Of a stretch of DNA of 64,000 nt, positions 34,489-43,727 are shown piece by piece. Every line of letters starts with the position of its first letter. The stretch's first letter is position 1. Origin of the DNA: Ardenticatenaceae bacterium (GTDB lineage: Bacteria; Chloroflexota; Anaerolineae; Promineifilales; Promineifilaceae); the NCBI GenBank assembly GCA_030065875.1, contig JASJCR010000001.1:62001-126000 (forward strand), in the 5' to 3' direction. The notes beneath the pieces are model-generated. The model worked only from the letters and a program-made list of their open reading frames with translations. It was not told the DNA's origin and did not search any database. Position numbers and translations under genes: made by a program.

Positions 34489-36672
34489 TTATCGACGACG
34501 TCTATTGCCACCGCGGCCGCCGCGATTTCCACCGCGTCGTTGGCCACCAGCTTGATCAGCAGCGATCGCTTCTTCGATCGTCCACCCCTCAACAACGGCC
34601 CGACGAGAAAGACGGACCTTTCCGTCCGGACTGATAGCGGTGACCATTACCATCGCTTCATCTCCAAGCTGCAGAACATCTTCAACTTTGTTGATCCGTT
34701 CAGGTGAAATTTGGGAGATGTGAACCATGCCGTCTACACCGGGCAAAATTTCGATAAACGCACCAAAATCTGTGGTGCGGACCACTTTACCGCTGTAAAC
34801 CTGGCCAACTTCAGCTTCTTTGGTGAGCAGTTCAATCTGCCGCAGCGCTTCGTCTGATTTTTGACCGCTGGTGCCGGCCACATAAATGGTGCCGTCTTCC
34901 TGGATATCAATTGATACTTCGTAATCTTCTTCCAGGCTGCGGATCGTGCTGCCGCCTTTGCCGATGATCGCCCCGATTTTTTCCGGATTGATTTTGATGG
35001 TCAGCATGCGTGGTGCCCATTTATTGAGTTCCTCACGCGGTGCCGCAATCCTTGAGGTCATGTTTTCGAGGATTTCCAGACGAGCTGCTCTGGCCTGGCC
35101 AAGCGCTTCCGCCATAATTTCCTGTGTTAACCCGGAAATTTTGATATCCATTTGCAGGGCGGTGACCCCTTCAGAGGTTCCGGCGACCTTGAAGTCCATA
35201 TCTCCCAGGTGGTCTTCCAAACCTTGAATATCGGTCAGGATAGCGTAATTGTCTTCGTCGCTGATTAACCCCATGGCGATCCCGGCGACCGGCCGTTTGA
35301 TGGGCACGCCACAATCCATCAGCGCCAATGTTGAAGCGCAAACACTACCCTGGCTGGTGCTGCCATTGGAGGAGAGAACTTCAGAGACCACGCGAATGGT
35401 ATACGGGAACTCTTCTTCTGAAGGGATGACCGGCAGTAGGGCATTCCGCGCCAGCTCACCGTGACCAATTTCGCGCCGTTTGGGGCCACGAAGGAACCAG
35501 GTTTCACCGGTTGAGAAGGGAGGGAAATTGTAGTGATGCAGGAAGCGTTTGGTTGAGGCTGCTTCCAGGCCATCTAATTTTTGTGCCTCGCGCAGGGTTC
35601 CCAGAGAAGCGATCGACATGACCTGGGTTTCCCCGCGTTTAAACAGGCCGGAGCCATGTGCGCGGGGGCTTATCCCGATATCGGAGCTCAGCTCGCGAAT
35701 GGTGGTCATATCTCGCCCGTCCGGCCGAGTGCGGTCGTTGAGGATCCGATCGCGGACCGATTTTTTGACGATGGTATTAATCGCTTCCTTAATTGAGCCG
35801 GGGTCAAGTTCCTCATCTTCTTCGGTCATTTCGGCCACAATTTCTTCGGTCATGGCATTCATGACGTCACGGCGCACGTGACGATCCGGGTTGTCGATTT
35901 GAGCCTGACGTATTTGATCCCCAAAACGATTGTTGACCGTTTCGAACATCGTCTCATCGGGCAGCATGACGATCACTTCGCTTTTTTCTTTGCCGATTTC
36001 GGCCGCCATCTGTTCTTGCGTGGCGATGAGCGGCTGGATCGCATCGTGGCCAAAGGCCAGTGCTTCAACTAGCAAATCTTCCGAGATTTCATTGGCCCGG
36101 GATTCGACCATGATAATGGCGTCTTTGGTGCCGGCGATCCGCAAATCGAGGTCGCTGTTATCCATCGCTTCGATTTTTGGATTGGCGATCAGTTCTCCAT
36201 CGATGTAGCCGATCCGCACGGCGCCAACCGGCCCGTCCCACGGTATATTGGAGATCGACAGGGCTGCGCTGGCCGCATTAACCGCCTGTACATCCATGAA
36301 ATTTTCTCCATCAGATGAGAGCGTGGTAATGATAACCTGCACTTCGTTGCGCATTCCTTTGGGGAACAGCGGCCGCAGCGGCCGGTCGGTCAGGCGAGCG
36401 ACCAAAACCGCATCGGTTGTGGCTCGCCCTTCGCGGCGGAAGAAGCTGCCGGGAATGCGGCCGGCCGCATAGAGCTTCTCCTCATAATCTACGCTCAAAG
36501 GGAAAAAATCCAGCCCTTCACGAGCGGACCTGGCCATGGTGGCGGTGGCCAGCAGCATACAATCTCCAAAGTAGATTGTCACTGCACCACCGGCCTGACC
36601 GGCCAGGGTGCCGGTACCGAAGGTGATCTCTTGATCACCAACAACGGTTGTGTAACGTTTTTCTTCAATCAT
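34489..36672 (-). CDS. pnp: Polynucleotide phosphorylase
   Basis: A 727-residue PNPase, a phosphorolytic 3'-5' exoribonuclease of the RNA degradosome. Two RNase PH domains are present (DYEEKLYAAGRIPGSFFRREGRATTDA, then the RGETQVMSIASLG and DFKVAGTSEGVTALQMDIKI segments), followed by KH (IGAIIGKGGSTIRSLEEDY) and S1 (GKVVRTTDFGAFIEILPG) RNA-binding domains. The tail is an RGG-like GNRGGRGGNRRRR, which could add RNA affinity. It follows rpsO, as in many bacteria, with a long leader that has a hairpin. Confidence 0.97.
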   Translation of the reverse strand: MIEEKRYTTVVGDQEITFGTGTLAGQAGGAVTIYFGDCMLLATATMARSAREGLDFFPLSVDYEEKLYAAGRIPGSFFRREGRATTDAVLVARLTDRPLRPLFPKGMRNEVQVIITTLSSDGENFMDVQAVNAASAALSISNIPWDGPVGAVRIGYIDGELIANPKIEAMDNSDLDLRIAGTKDAIIMVESRANEISEDLLVEALAFGHDAIQPLIATQEQMAAEIGKEKSEVIVMLPDETMFETVNNRFGDQIRQAQIDNPDRHVRRDVMNAMTEEIVAEMTEEDEELDPGSIKEAINTIVKKSVRDRILNDRTRPDGRDMTTIRELSSDIGISPRAHGSGLFKRGETQVMSIASLGTLREAQKLDGLEAASTKRFLHHYNFPPFSTGETWFLRGPKRREIGHGELARNALLPVIPSEEEFPYTIRVVSEVLSSNGSTSQGSVCASTLALMDCGVPIKRPVAGIAMGLISDEDNYAILTDIQGLEDHLGDMDFKVAGTSEGVTALQMDIKISGLTQEIMAEALGQARAARLEILENMTSRIAAPREELNKWAPRMLTIKINPEKIGAIIGKGGSTIRSLEEDYEVSIDIQEDGTIYVAGTSGQKSDEALRQIELLTKEAEVGQVYSGKVVRTTDFGAFIEILPGVDGMVHISQISPERINKVEDVLQLGDEAMVMVTAISPDGKVRLSRRAVVEGWTIEEAIAADQAGGQRRGGNRGGRGGNRRRR

Positions 36673-36835
36673 TAATTATTAACTCCTTATGAATTAATGT
36701 TGAAGCGAACAAAATCTCATGCAATTGTTCATCGACCCAGCAGGGATAAAGGCATCGTCAGCCTATCTACTCCTGACTGTGGCAAGACGCAATTTACAGG
36801 CGATTCGACTATTTGGATTGGCAAATGTGGAGGGG

Positions 36836-36897
36836 ATTTTAGGAACTAGGGCTTGACCCGTAGCCTGCTAAGAGGCAAGACCCAATTCCTAAAAATC
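36836..36897 (-). other. Long imperfect hairpin between rpsO and pnp
   Basis: TTTTAGGAAC...GGGCTTGACC near 36836-36858 is complementary to GGCAAGACCC...TTCCTAAAA near 36873-36897, making an imperfect stem of about 20 bp. In E. coli the corresponding pnp leader hairpin is cut by RNase III for autoregulation; a similar role is inferred here. Nothing else is identified in 36673-37003. Confidence 0.5.
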
Positions 36898-37003
36898 ATT
36901 TTCCACCTCGACACAAATTGTCAATCTTTAAGCGTTCGCTGATTGTAATTATGGGTTTAAAAAACATTGAGGTGACCGAGACCGGCCACCCCAACGGACT
37001 TAA

Positions 37004-37279
37004 CTATTTAATTGGGCGTATGCCAAGTTTTTGGCGTACAGTTTCATATCGCTCATAATCTTTCTTTTGCAGATAGACGAGCAATTTTCGCCGTTTACCC
37101 ACCATTTTTAGGAGCCCACGGCGTGAACTATGGTCATGCTTATGCTCTTTTAAATGGCTTTGCAGATAGTTAATACGCTCTGTAAACAGAGCAATTTGGA
37201 CCTCCGGTGAACCGGAGTCACCTTCCCCCTGGCCGAATTCTTTAATAATTTCAGCCTTACGTTCCAGTGAAATCGACAT
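37004..37279 (-). CDS. rpsO: 30S ribosomal protein S15
   Basis: A 91-residue S15, the usual size, binding 16S rRNA in the platform. Recognisable parts are [24 protein letters not shown] and [25 protein letters not shown]. Its promoter lies about 80 bases upstream. It leads the rpsO-pnp unit. Confidence 0.97.
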   Translation of the reverse strand: MSISLERKAEIIKEFGQGEGDSGSPEVQIALFTERINYLQSHLKEHKHDHSSRRGLLKMVGKRRKLLVYLQKKDYERYETVRQKLGIRPIK

Positions 37280-37360
37280 TTTTACCTCACAAATATAAAG
37301 TGTGTCATATCCGAGTTGCCGTCATGTCGAGCAACGGACAACCAAGAAAGACCACCTATT

Positions 37361-37388
37361 ATTATACCGTTTCTGGGGTATGTGCCAA
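37361..37388 (-). promoter_or_regulatory. Promoter of rpsO-pnp
   Basis: On the minus strand TTGGCA (37388-37383), a 16-base spacer and TATAAT (37366-37361) give a strong promoter, with a leader of about 75 bases to rpsO. Confidence 0.75.
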
Positions 37389-37427
37389 ATATCGCCCCCC
37401 CGATCTGATTAAAAACTCATGGTGTGG

Positions 37428-39815
37428 TTATTTGGTTGGAAAATGGGATTCAATGTTGGTTAGTAAATCACTTTTGGTGGGGGGGGCGGCAGCCGGTTCG
37501 GCCGTTTCCTGTAAAATTGGGAGTACAACATGAAAGGCGCTGCCCAGGAGGGCTTCTTCATCATAACCGGGGCTTTCTGCCCATATCAAACCCCGATGCG
37601 CTTCTACTATTCCTTTAGCGATGGCCAACCCTAAACCTGGCCCTCCCCCTTTAAATTTGGTTTTACCGCTTGAATGCAGGGCGATTTTGCCGGTCTGGAA
37701 AAATTTATTGAATATCGCCTCCAGGTTTTCTGTTTTGATCCCGATTCCGTTGTCAGCGATGATGATTTCCACACCTTTTTGGGGCCAGCTTTTAACGGCC
37801 GGTGATCGCTCCCAGGCGTGGCCGTCAATATGGATCTCGCCACCATCCGGGGTGTATTTAATGGCGTTGATAATGAGCTGGGTAAACACCTTTTGCAGCC
37901 CGTCAAAGTCGGCATAAATCGTGGGCAATCGGCGAAATTGAGGAGAAATTTCGATAGAAATATGGCGTTCTTCAATCGCCTCCTTGAGCAGGTAAACCAC
38001 GTCATTGACCATTTCAAACAGGGTGATCGGCTCGGGCAGGACGGTGAGGGAGCGATTTTCGATGCGGGCCATGTCGAGCATCGTATCCACTACATTTTGA
38101 AGGCGTCTGGTGCCGGTGATGATCCCGTTAATCAAGTTGGCATACTGCTCGTTCATCACGATTTCAGGCGCTTTGGTTAAGATTTGACTGTACCCTTTAA
38201 TAACCGTCAGGGGGGTTCGCAGCTCGTGAGATGCGATGCTGATAAAGTTGGTCTTTGCCTCATCAAGCTGTTCCAGCTGGTTATAAGCTGTCTGAAGCGC
38301 CTGTGTCCGCCGACGAACCTCGTATTCGAGCTGTTCGGAAAATCGTTTGATTCGCTCATAAAGCCGGGCATTTTCCAGGGCAATGGCTGCTTGAGCGGCG
38401 ATCGCGGAGGCCAGGGCTAAATCCTGGTCGGCGATTGAAAATGGGGTATTGCGAGCAACAGACAATATTCCCAGCGATTTGTCTTCATGAATCAGGGGTA
38501 CCCCTAACCAGGACCCGTTTTGGGGAAGGCCAAAGATGTCGAGCCATCCTTTTGATTGAGTGATATCCTGCACAATAATTGGCTGGGCATTTTGGATCGT
38601 TTGTTTGAGGGGGAATTGATCGGGTACCTGCTTGAGATTTACTGGGGAGTAAGTTGGTTCACCGGCCGTGCTCTTGGCTCGTTTTTGGGCCCCAACCGTC
38701 AAAGTGCCGTTATTAACGAGGAAAATTGCCGCATTATCGTATTGTAAAATGTCGTTTGTGGACTGCAGAATTAAATCCTGGACCTCGGTCATGTTCAATG
38801 TGCTATTTAATTCCCGGCCGACCCGCTGGAGGGTTTCGGAAAGCTGTCTTTCAGAGTGCTCCGACTCATAAATAGAAGCGTTTTTAATGGCAATGGCCAC
38901 CTGATCCGCTAGTGATTGAAACATCGGTAAATCTTCCCGGGCAAAAGCAGAAACTTGATTGCTGTGGAGATCGAGCACCCCGACCAGGTCCCGGCCGATT
39001 GTTAGGGGAAGTGCTAGTTCAGAAAGCGACTTCATATCGGATTCAAAACGACCATCTCGTCTTTTCTCTTCCAATAAATTGTTTGATAAACCCGGCCGGC
39101 GATGATGGGCCACCCAGCCAATGAGGCTGTGTTCTTCGATCGGCATCTGGATGACTTTGTCTTCTTTTGGGATACGTGTTGAGGCTTGAAGCGTTAAAAA
39201 CTTTCTGTTGGAGTTGGCGAGAAACAGCCCCACATAGCTCAATTCGTATCGCTGTCGAATCAATTCGGTGACCTGCTGCAGCAGGGAATCACGATCCAAA
39301 ATCGAAGTAATGCGCTGGGCGACAGCGACGCTTGTTTCCAAATGAAAGGCGCGATGTTCCAATTCACGGGCGTGATCGGTCATCGTTCGTTCCAATATTT
39401 GGGTCCAGTTTTGCTGCCGTTCAGCCACCCGATTTAATAGGTCTGCCAGTTGGGTTAACTCATCCTCCCCGGTTAATGTCACGCGGTGATTGATGTCTCC
39501 CCCTGACCATCGTTTAATGCTGTCAAAGAGAACGCCAAGCGGCTGGCTAAAGCTTTGAAACAAACCGTATAGCAACCCGGTAATCAGAATGGTTGTGACG
39601 ATTAAAAATAAACCGGTTGATACGAGGAATCTTCTTAGGGAGAAGGCCACCTCATTGGCCAGGTCGGCATTCCCGGCCGATTCGGTAACCCGCGTCGCGA
39701 TTTCAACCAAATTGACGGCTTGAAAGATCGCCAGGCCACCAAAGATCAAAAATAGCCCCATGACGAGTCCGAAGGCGAGTAAAAGTCGCGGTCCGATGCG
39801 AAAACTACGAAACAT
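37428..39815 (-). CDS. Membrane histidine kinase with HAMP and two GAF domains
   Basis: A 795-residue kinase. Two membrane helices (about 10-33 and 63-90) flank a short periplasmic loop. A HAMP region follows (QPLGVLFDSIKRWSGGDINHRV), then a coiled coil and two GAF domains (about 170-320 and 330-490). The phosphoacceptor is in ASHELRTPL at His530, and the ATP-binding domain has DNGIGI and GPGLGLAIAKGIV. It is divergent from the aminotransferase and has no adjacent response regulator. Its C-terminal AAAPPTKSDLL tail is short and unstructured. Confidence 0.9.
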   Translation of the reverse strand: MFRSFRIGPRLLLAFGLVMGLFLIFGGLAIFQAVNLVEIATRVTESAGNADLANEVAFSLRRFLVSTGLFLIVTTILITGLLYGLFQSFSQPLGVLFDSIKRWSGGDINHRVTLTGEDELTQLADLLNRVAERQQNWTQILERTMTDHARELEHRAFHLETSVAVAQRITSILDRDSLLQQVTELIRQRYELSYVGLFLANSNRKFLTLQASTRIPKEDKVIQMPIEEHSLIGWVAHHRRPGLSNNLLEEKRRDGRFESDMKSLSELALPLTIGRDLVGVLDLHSNQVSAFAREDLPMFQSLADQVAIAIKNASIYESEHSERQLSETLQRVGRELNSTLNMTEVQDLILQSTNDILQYDNAAIFLVNNGTLTVGAQKRAKSTAGEPTYSPVNLKQVPDQFPLKQTIQNAQPIIVQDITQSKGWLDIFGLPQNGSWLGVPLIHEDKSLGILSVARNTPFSIADQDLALASAIAAQAAIALENARLYERIKRFSEQLEYEVRRRTQALQTAYNQLEQLDEAKTNFISIASHELRTPLTVIKGYSQILTKAPEIVMNEQYANLINGIITGTRRLQNVVDTMLDMARIENRSLTVLPEPITLFEMVNDVVYLLKEAIEERHISIEISPQFRRLPTIYADFDGLQKVFTQLIINAIKYTPDGGEIHIDGHAWERSPAVKSWPQKGVEIIIADNGIGIKTENLEAIFNKFFQTGKIALHSSGKTKFKGGGPGLGLAIAKGIVEAHRGLIWAESPGYDEEALLGSAFHVVLPILQETAEPAAAPPTKSDLLTNIESHFPTK

Positions 39816-40133
39816 GTTGTGCCGTTATGCCCCAGTTCCTTTCTAGGCCCCTAAAACATGAGATGATTGGCTCATTTGCGCTCCATCTGGAAATTACTAT
39901 TCCGGAGAAGCCCGTAAACCCTGGTGTTTGACCGGAAATCACAAAATCCGGATGGTTTAAGTATGAGTCAACCATGAAATAGTTTACTAAACAATAGACA
40001 CAAATCAATTCAATACTTTACTTTTCACATTTTTTACACGCTTAATTCGGCCTATTTCCTTACTTTTTCTGGTAACCGCGGTTAATTTATTGACAACCTG
40101 CACTTTCTATCCGCAAAATGAGGTCATGATCGA
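39816..40133. other. Intergenic, nothing identified
   Basis: This stretch is AT-rich, holds no supported gene or RNA, and contains only a small CCGCGG palindrome near 40075. Confidence 0.4.
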
Positions 40134-40161
40134 TTGAGGCTGTCGCAAATTTGGATATACT
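40134..40161 (+). promoter_or_regulatory. Candidate promoter of the aminotransferase
   Basis: TTGAGG, a 16-base spacer and TATACT (40156-40161) would give a leader of about 190 bases to the aminotransferase gene. The leader is AT-rich with no clear structure. Confidence 0.4.
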
Positions 40162-40354
40162 ACTCGGGGGTAAGATGCAGTTTATCTTTACACCGATCAA
40201 GTGCATCATAGTTGAAATTTTAACATCAGGATGACGCGAAACTAGAAAATTTTCTCTTTAAAGCAGGAAAATTCGTGAAATCTTGGGCAAAATTTTGAAC
40301 TTTGACCTACTTAGCTCACAAACAACATGATTGAATTTTAGGAAGAGATTGTTT

Positions 40355-41611
40355 ATGTCACAGGTTGCAAAAATTGTAGATTTAGAGGAGCGGTTTAAAA
40401 AATACAAAGCGATGGGCCTCCAGCTGTCGATGACCCGGGGGCAGCCTTCGGATCATAACTTTGATCTATCAAATCCCCTGATGATGGCGGTATCACCGGA
40501 AGATCACATCACGCCTAGCGGTTTAGAAATTCGCAATTATCCCGGCGGGGTGGCCGGGTTGCCTGAAGCTCGCTCACTGTTCGCGACGGTGTTGGGGGTG
40601 CAACCGGAGGAGATGCTAGTTGGTAATAATTCCAGCCTGATGTTGATGAGTCAAACTCTGATGTGGGCGATGCTGCACGGTCTCAACGGCTCATCCGAAC
40701 CGTGGGTCACCTCAAAACCGAAGATGATCGTCACCGTACCCGGATATGATCGCCACTTCTCTCTCCTGCAGATGATCGGATTTGAATTGGTGTCGGTTCC
40801 CATGACCAGTGACGGCCCGGACGTTGAGGCGATTGAGTCATTAGCGGCCGCAGATCCGGCAATTAAAGGGATTTTCTTTGTGCCGGTTTACTCAAACCCA
40901 ACCGGCGACACGATTTCCGACGAAGCGGTCAAAAGGCTGGTGGCCCTCAAAACCGCCGCTCCCGATTTCACAATTTTTGCCGATAATGCATACGCTGTCC
41001 ATCATCTGACCGATGAAAAAGTAGAGCCCCTGAATTTGCTGCGAGCGGCGGAAACGGCCGGACACCCCGACCGGGTCTATTTGTTTGGGTCAACCTCTAA
41101 GGTGACCTTCGCCAGCGCCGGAATCGGTTTTATGGCTACCTCGGTTGACAATTTGGCTCATTTGCTCAAGTTGATTGGCAAACAGACAATTGGGCCCAAC
41201 AAAATTGAGCAGTATCGACACGTGCGCTTTATTCAAAATTACGATGGCGGTCTCGAAGGGCTGATGCGCGATCATGCGGCGATTCTCCGGCCGAAATTTG
41301 AAATGGTCGGGGACGTTCTGCAAGAAGAGCTTGGTGGATCAGGCCTGGCATCCTGGACCCGGCCAAAGGGCGGTTATTTTATTAGCCTTGACACGTCCCT
41401 GCCCATTGCAGATCGGGTTGTGGCCCTGGCCAAAGAAGCCGGAGTAGCCTTGACCCCGGCCGGGGCCACCTACCCCGATAAAAACGATCCCAATAACGCC
41501 AACATTCGCCTGGCCCCTTCGCGACCACCTGTCGAAGAGGTGGCGTTGGCCATGCGAATTGTCGCCGTTTGTATTCGGCTGGCCGCTGCAGAGTATAATG
41601 GGCAGGGTTAA
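40355..41611 (+). CDS. PLP-dependent aminotransferase (PF12897/aspartate aminotransferase class Ic-like)
   Basis: A 418-residue fold-type I aminotransferase. The start is ATG 40355 with AGGAAGAG ahead; a TTG at 40331 is in frame. The N-terminal SMTRGQPSDHNFDLSNPL and the GLEIRNYPGG signature are typical of the PF12897 group, for which an aspartate aminotransferase role is known in corynebacteria. The PLP lysine is in GSTSKVTFASAGIGF, and the Asn and Tyr of the cofactor site are in YSNPTGD and DNAYAVH. A closing arginine in NIRLAPSRP binds the substrate carboxylate. Substrate specificity needs assay. Confidence 0.85.
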   Translation: MSQVAKIVDLEERFKKYKAMGLQLSMTRGQPSDHNFDLSNPLMMAVSPEDHITPSGLEIRNYPGGVAGLPEARSLFATVLGVQPEEMLVGNNSSLMLMSQTLMWAMLHGLNGSSEPWVTSKPKMIVTVPGYDRHFSLLQMIGFELVSVPMTSDGPDVEAIESLAAADPAIKGIFFVPVYSNPTGDTISDEAVKRLVALKTAAPDFTIFADNAYAVHHLTDEKVEPLNLLRAAETAGHPDRVYLFGSTSKVTFASAGIGFMATSVDNLAHLLKLIGKQTIGPNKIEQYRHVRFIQNYDGGLEGLMRDHAAILRPKFEMVGDVLQEELGGSGLASWTRPKGGYFISLDTSLPIADRVVALAKEAGVALTPAGATYPDKNDPNNANIRLAPSRPPVEEVALAMRIVAVCIRLAAAEYNGQG

Positions 41612-41660
41612 GTCGACTAAATCAAGGTGAATGTGATCGATTAGGAAAGAGTCATAAAAT

Positions 41661-43715
41661 ATGTCAGATCTGGTTAGCGGCGCGGAAATCGGTCAATATA
41701 TCCTCAACGATAAGATTGGTGAGGGGGGGATGGGGGTTGTCTTTTCAGCTACCCAACCGTCGATGAGCCGGGCCGTGGCCATTAAATTTTTGGCCCAACT
41801 GGATGACGATGACGATTCGCAGCGCCGGTTTGACCGTGAAGCGCGCATGATTGCCCTTCTGGAGCACCCTCATATCCTGCCGGTCTATGCATATGGTCAT
41901 CATAAGCGAACGCCGTATATCGTCATGCGCTTTATTCCCGGCGGCACGCTGTCGGAGCGGTTAAAAAAAGGGCAGCTGACGATCGATCAAATTGTGCGCT
42001 GTCTGACCCAAATTTCCGAGGCCCTGGATTATGCACACAAGAGCGGCATCATCCATCGTGATTTAAAACCGGCCAACGTTTTCTTTGACGAACAAGAAAA
42101 CGCCTATCTGGGTGATTTTGGGCTGGCCAAGACGATTTCCGGCACCTATGACCTGACCAAAACCGATGAAGGGATAACCGGAACCCCCGATTACATGTCG
42201 CCAGAGCAGGTGCGGGGGATGCGCCTGGACGGGCGCACGGATGTGTACTCCCTGGCGATTATTGCTTATCAGTCCCTGGTCGGCCGTCCACCATTCGTCG
42301 GAAAAAATCCAATGGAGATCGTGCTGCAGCATTTATCGGCACCGGTGCCCAAAATGGAGGAAGTGGGATCGTTGATGCCGGATAGCCTCGATCCGGTGTT
42401 TATAAAAGCTCTGGCCAAAGATCCGCAGGATCGCTACCAAAGCGCCCGGGAATTTGTGGCTGCTCTGAACCACGCCCTGGAGGATGTTGTGGCCATGGCG
42501 GTTCCCGAGGCGAGTGAAAACCCATCCGATTACACCCCTCAGACGGTGATTCGCACTGATTTTGGCCTAAAAGATCGGGAGCAGACGGTTAAAACCGATC
42601 CCGGCCGTCGCACCAACTACCATACGCCGATGGAAGATATCTGGGCGGCGGAAACGACCCGTGATGACAGCATGGTGCGACCCACCGAACAAAACATGGA
42701 GCGGCCGCGCCAGGTAGGAGCGGGCCTGCTGTTCGGCCGGCCGCTTTGGGTTTGGATCGGGGGAGCGAGCCTCGTTATCGTCCTGGCCGTACTGGCCTGG
42801 CTTTACTTAAATCGCAATCCCCTGGCTAATACCCCACAAACGACATACGCTATCGACAGCGGCCCTCGATCGGTGGTGATCGACTCAACAGATCAGGTTT
42901 GGACCGTAAACTACGACGCCAACTCACTTTCTCTATTTGGCCGGTGCAGCAGCGATGACCCATCCTGTCTGGACGCGATTGCCACCGTGCCGACGCTTCA
43001 GCGGCCGGTCGCCATTGCCGCCAGCGATACCCTTGTGTACGTTGGTCATCAACTGGACAACAATTTATTGGTCATGGACTTAAGCGGAGAACGGCAGGGG
43101 ATAATCCCGCTCCCGTCGGTCGTTAACGATCTTCTCTGGACCCATGACCATCTTTGGGTAACGATGGATGACTCACTGCTGAAGTTAACCGCCATGGGTG
43201 ATGAAGTGGCCCGGTTTCCGATTAATCGAACGCTGACCAGTCTCACAGCAGCCGATGATCGCCTTTGGGTGGTCAGTGAACGTGAAGGAACTTTGTCAGC
43301 CATCAATCTGGAAAACAACGAACCTCTTTTTACCACCTCAATCGGCGCCAATCCGGGCGAGCTGGTTGATCTGGCTTATGGCAGCGGTTTTATCTGGGCC
43401 ACGTTGAGTCAACAAAACCTACTCCTAAAAATTGACCCGGACAGCGGCGAGGTTTTAACGTCTCGAGAGGTTGGTCTACAGCCGTTGGGTGTGGCGGTTG
43501 GCGGTGGATATGTATGGGTCAGTGACCATCAAGACCAGGAAGTCATCGCCCTGGATGCGGAAACGGTTGATCCCGTCGGCAACTTTATTGTGAGCGGTGC
43601 GCCTTCCGCCCTTTATTTTGACGATTGTGGTGGTCCTTGCCAGGCGCTGTGGGTCACGGTTGAGCAGACCAATCAGCTTGTCCGCGCATCGCTGGATGAT
43701 TTTATTGGCAGATGA
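41661..43715 (+). CDS. Transmembrane Ser/Thr kinase with beta-propeller sensor
   Basis: A 684-residue receptor-like kinase. The kinase domain (about 10-275) is complete: glycine loop IGEGGMGVVF, catalytic Lys42 in VAIK, HRDLKPAN (His133-Asp135), DFGLAK (Asp153) and the activation-loop GTPDYMSPEQ. A juxtamembrane linker rich in Thr/Asp follows, then one membrane helix (about 361-386). The outside part (about 390-684) is a beta-propeller with repeating VWTVNYD, LWVTMDD, LWVVSER, IWATLSQ and VWVSDHQ blades like Vgb/NHL. It is followed by a second kinase 12 bases later. Confidence 0.9.
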   Translation: MSDLVSGAEIGQYILNDKIGEGGMGVVFSATQPSMSRAVAIKFLAQLDDDDDSQRRFDREARMIALLEHPHILPVYAYGHHKRTPYIVMRFIPGGTLSERLKKGQLTIDQIVRCLTQISEALDYAHKSGIIHRDLKPANVFFDEQENAYLGDFGLAKTISGTYDLTKTDEGITGTPDYMSPEQVRGMRLDGRTDVYSLAIIAYQSLVGRPPFVGKNPMEIVLQHLSAPVPKMEEVGSLMPDSLDPVFIKALAKDPQDRYQSAREFVAALNHALEDVVAMAVPEASENPSDYTPQTVIRTDFGLKDREQTVKTDPGRRTNYHTPMEDIWAAETTRDDSMVRPTEQNMERPRQVGAGLLFGRPLWVWIGGASLVIVLAVLAWLYLNRNPLANTPQTTYAIDSGPRSVVIDSTDQVWTVNYDANSLSLFGRCSSDDPSCLDAIATVPTLQRPVAIAASDTLVYVGHQLDNNLLVMDLSGERQGIIPLPSVVNDLLWTHDHLWVTMDDSLLKLTAMGDEVARFPINRTLTSLTAADDRLWVVSEREGTLSAINLENNEPLFTTSIGANPGELVDLAYGSGFIWATLSQQNLLLKIDPDSGEVLTSREVGLQPLGVAVGGGYVWVSDHQDQEVIALDAETVDPVGNFIVSGAPSALYFDDCGGPCQALWVTVEQTNQLVRASLDDFIGR

Positions 43716-43727
43716 CCACAAATTAAA

